A stretch of 6,715 bases of DNA from Sphingobacterium sp. UBA1575 (GTDB lineage: Bacteria > Bacteroidota > Bacteroidia > Sphingobacteriales > Sphingobacteriaceae): the NCBI GenBank assembly GCA_002322865.1, contig DCOH01000002.1, forward strand, positions 33,211 through 39,925, given 5' to 3'. The notes beneath the pieces were generated by a model, which had not been told where the DNA came from, searched no databases, and saw only the letters and a program-made list of their open reading frames with translations. The position numbers and the translations under genes were made by a program. This document shows, piece after piece, positions 6,007-6,715 of the stretch (position 1 is its first letter; every line of letters starts with the position of its first letter).

Positions 6007-6393
6007 ATGAACTGGCTTATAAATTACGCATGGGCAATTCTTTGGGCAATAATCATGATGACATTGCTCTTGTTGCCACCCGACAACCTACCATCAGGCA
6101 ATTACTTCCCAGGTTTTGACAAATTGGTACATACTGGCTGTTTTTATTTATTGACAACATTAATCCTATTTGGAAGAGTCATAGACACGAAACGACGAGC
6201 TGGAAAATGGAAAACCTTTTTCATCGCTTTGATATCCGCTTCTTTCTTTGCGTTCTTAACAGAAGGTGCGCAGATGTATTTCACCAATAGCAGACATGCA
6301 GAATGGTGGGATATTTTTGCGGATTATGTAGGAATTGGGATGGCTCTATTCAGCTATTTATTACTATACAACCGACGGGCGCAGTACGATTAA
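6007..6393 (+). CDS. VanZ-like family integral membrane protein
   Basis: This 128-residue protein has four predicted membrane helices (about 6-24, 41-58, 70-86 and 103-121). It carries the motifs usual for small Bacteroidota VanZ-like proteins: FDKLVH (37-42) at the start of helix 2, EGAQ (86-89) at the end of helix 3, and R96 followed by EWWDIFAD (99-106) leading into helix 4. The length is typical for the single-domain form. The name comes from VanZ of glycopeptide-resistance clusters, but nothing here indicates antibiotic resistance and the molecular function is unknown. ATG 6007 gives a complete helix 1; a weak AGG lies four bases upstream, and no convincing promoter was found. The gene diverges from padR across a 190-base AT-rich gap. 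Its TAA stop overlaps the stop of the opposing comF-like gene by four bases. Confidence 0.85.
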   Translation: MNWLINYAWAILWAIIMMTLLLLPPDNLPSGNYFPGFDKLVHTGCFYLLTTLILFGRVIDTKRRAGKWKTFFIALISASFFAFLTEGAQMYFTNSRHAEWWDIFADYVGIGMALFSYLLLYNRRAQYD

Positions 6394-6715
6394 GCCTTGG
6401 CGATACATAACACCGAGAATTTAGCATCTGGATAGGTGGTTTGAAGGGTTTCTAAAGCAGAACTAAGCGTAGCTCCTGTGGTCAATACATCATCCAAGAG
6501 GATATATTCCTTATCGGAAAGCAGCTTATTGGGTAGAACTTCAAATACCCCCTCTACATTTTTCATGCGTTCGTATCTAGAAAGTAAGGTTTGTGTTTTG
6601 GTATGGACTTTCCTTTTTAGGATGTTTGCGTAAATTGGAATCCCGCTTATTTGATGCAAACCCTTGGCAAATTCTTCAGTTTGATTATACCCACGCCATT
6701 TTCTTTTTTTTGGGT
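6390..6715 (-). CDS. comF: ComF-family phosphoribosyltransferase, C-terminal part (5' end outside window)
   Basis: The frame is open to the window end, with 107 codons visible (6713 down to 6393) plus the TAA stop. It shows the ComF order of motifs: basic RKWRGYNQTEEFAKGL (fragment residues 4-19, the RGxNQ motif), TQTLLSRYERMKNVEGVF (40-57), and the phosphoribosylpyrophosphate-binding loop ILLDDVLTTGAT (71-82) with its paired aspartates. Full-length ComF proteins are about 220-240 residues, so roughly the C-terminal half is present; the N-terminal zinc-finger part is missing. A TTG at 6659 could be mistaken for a start, but the RGYNQ motif upstream shows the gene continues. ComF proteins of competent bacteria act in DNA uptake or single-strand processing. 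In Bacteroidota this role is untested, and the protein could be a general phosphoribosyltransferase. Confidence 0.92.
   Translation of the reverse strand, partial: PKKRKWRGYNQTEEFAKGLHQISGIPIYANILKRKVHTKTQTLLSRYERMKNVEGVFEVLPNKLLSDKEYILLDDVLTTGATLSSALETLQTTYPDAKFSVLCIAKA

Noticed and set aside
6007..6393. Glycopeptide (teicoplanin) resistance gene vanZ
   Set aside because: Only the broad VanZ-like membrane family is shared; no other van gene is nearby and this small form is common in Bacteroidota.

Overview
The window looks like ordinary chromosome from a member of the Bacteroidota, most likely the Sphingobacteriaceae (Sphingobacterium/Pedobacter-like). The evidence is protein style (an outer-membrane beta-barrel protein with a carboxypeptidase-D-like N-terminal domain, a PadR regulator paired with a PspC membrane protein, a VanZ-like protein), promoters that fit the Bacteroidota pattern TTG-N19..21-TAnnTTTG, and the lack of clear Shine-Dalgarno sequences. 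The genus is inferred, not proven. I see no mobile element, CRISPR array, tRNA or rRNA.

Layout. Bases 1-400 (+) hold the C-terminal end of glucuronate isomerase (uxaC). It meets, stop codon to stop codon, a LOG-family nucleotide phosphoribohydrolase (397-984, -). Upstream of that gene on the same strand are a large TonB-receptor-like outer-membrane beta-barrel protein (1069-3489, -), a HAAS-like/PspC membrane protein with a long coiled-coil tail (3581-5455, -) and a PadR-family repressor (5481-5816, -). A 190-base AT-rich divergent region follows, carrying the padR promoter and a candidate operator. A VanZ-like membrane protein (6007-6393, +) then converges, again with overlapping stops, on a ComF-type phosphoribosyltransferase (6390-6715, -) that runs off the window.

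How it fits together. padR and the PspC gene are only 25 bases apart and almost certainly form an operon. The padR promoter contains a near-perfect dyad (GTACTTTG-N5-CATAGTAC) over its -33 element, which suggests autoregulation. The PspC protein fuses a PadR-associated helical region to a membrane domain, a probably periplasmic C-terminal domain and six 11-residue coiled-coil repeats. The simplest model is a small envelope-sensing module, with the beta-barrel gene just downstream as a possible but unproven output. uxaC, the LOG gene and comF are unrelated housekeeping or catabolic genes.

The most interesting points are the padR operator-promoter, the repeat tail of the PspC protein, a terminator hairpin built into the overlapping coding ends of uxaC and the LOG gene, and a candidate LOG promoter superimposed on the preceding gene's terminator. 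None of these amounts to a clearly new defence or mobile system.
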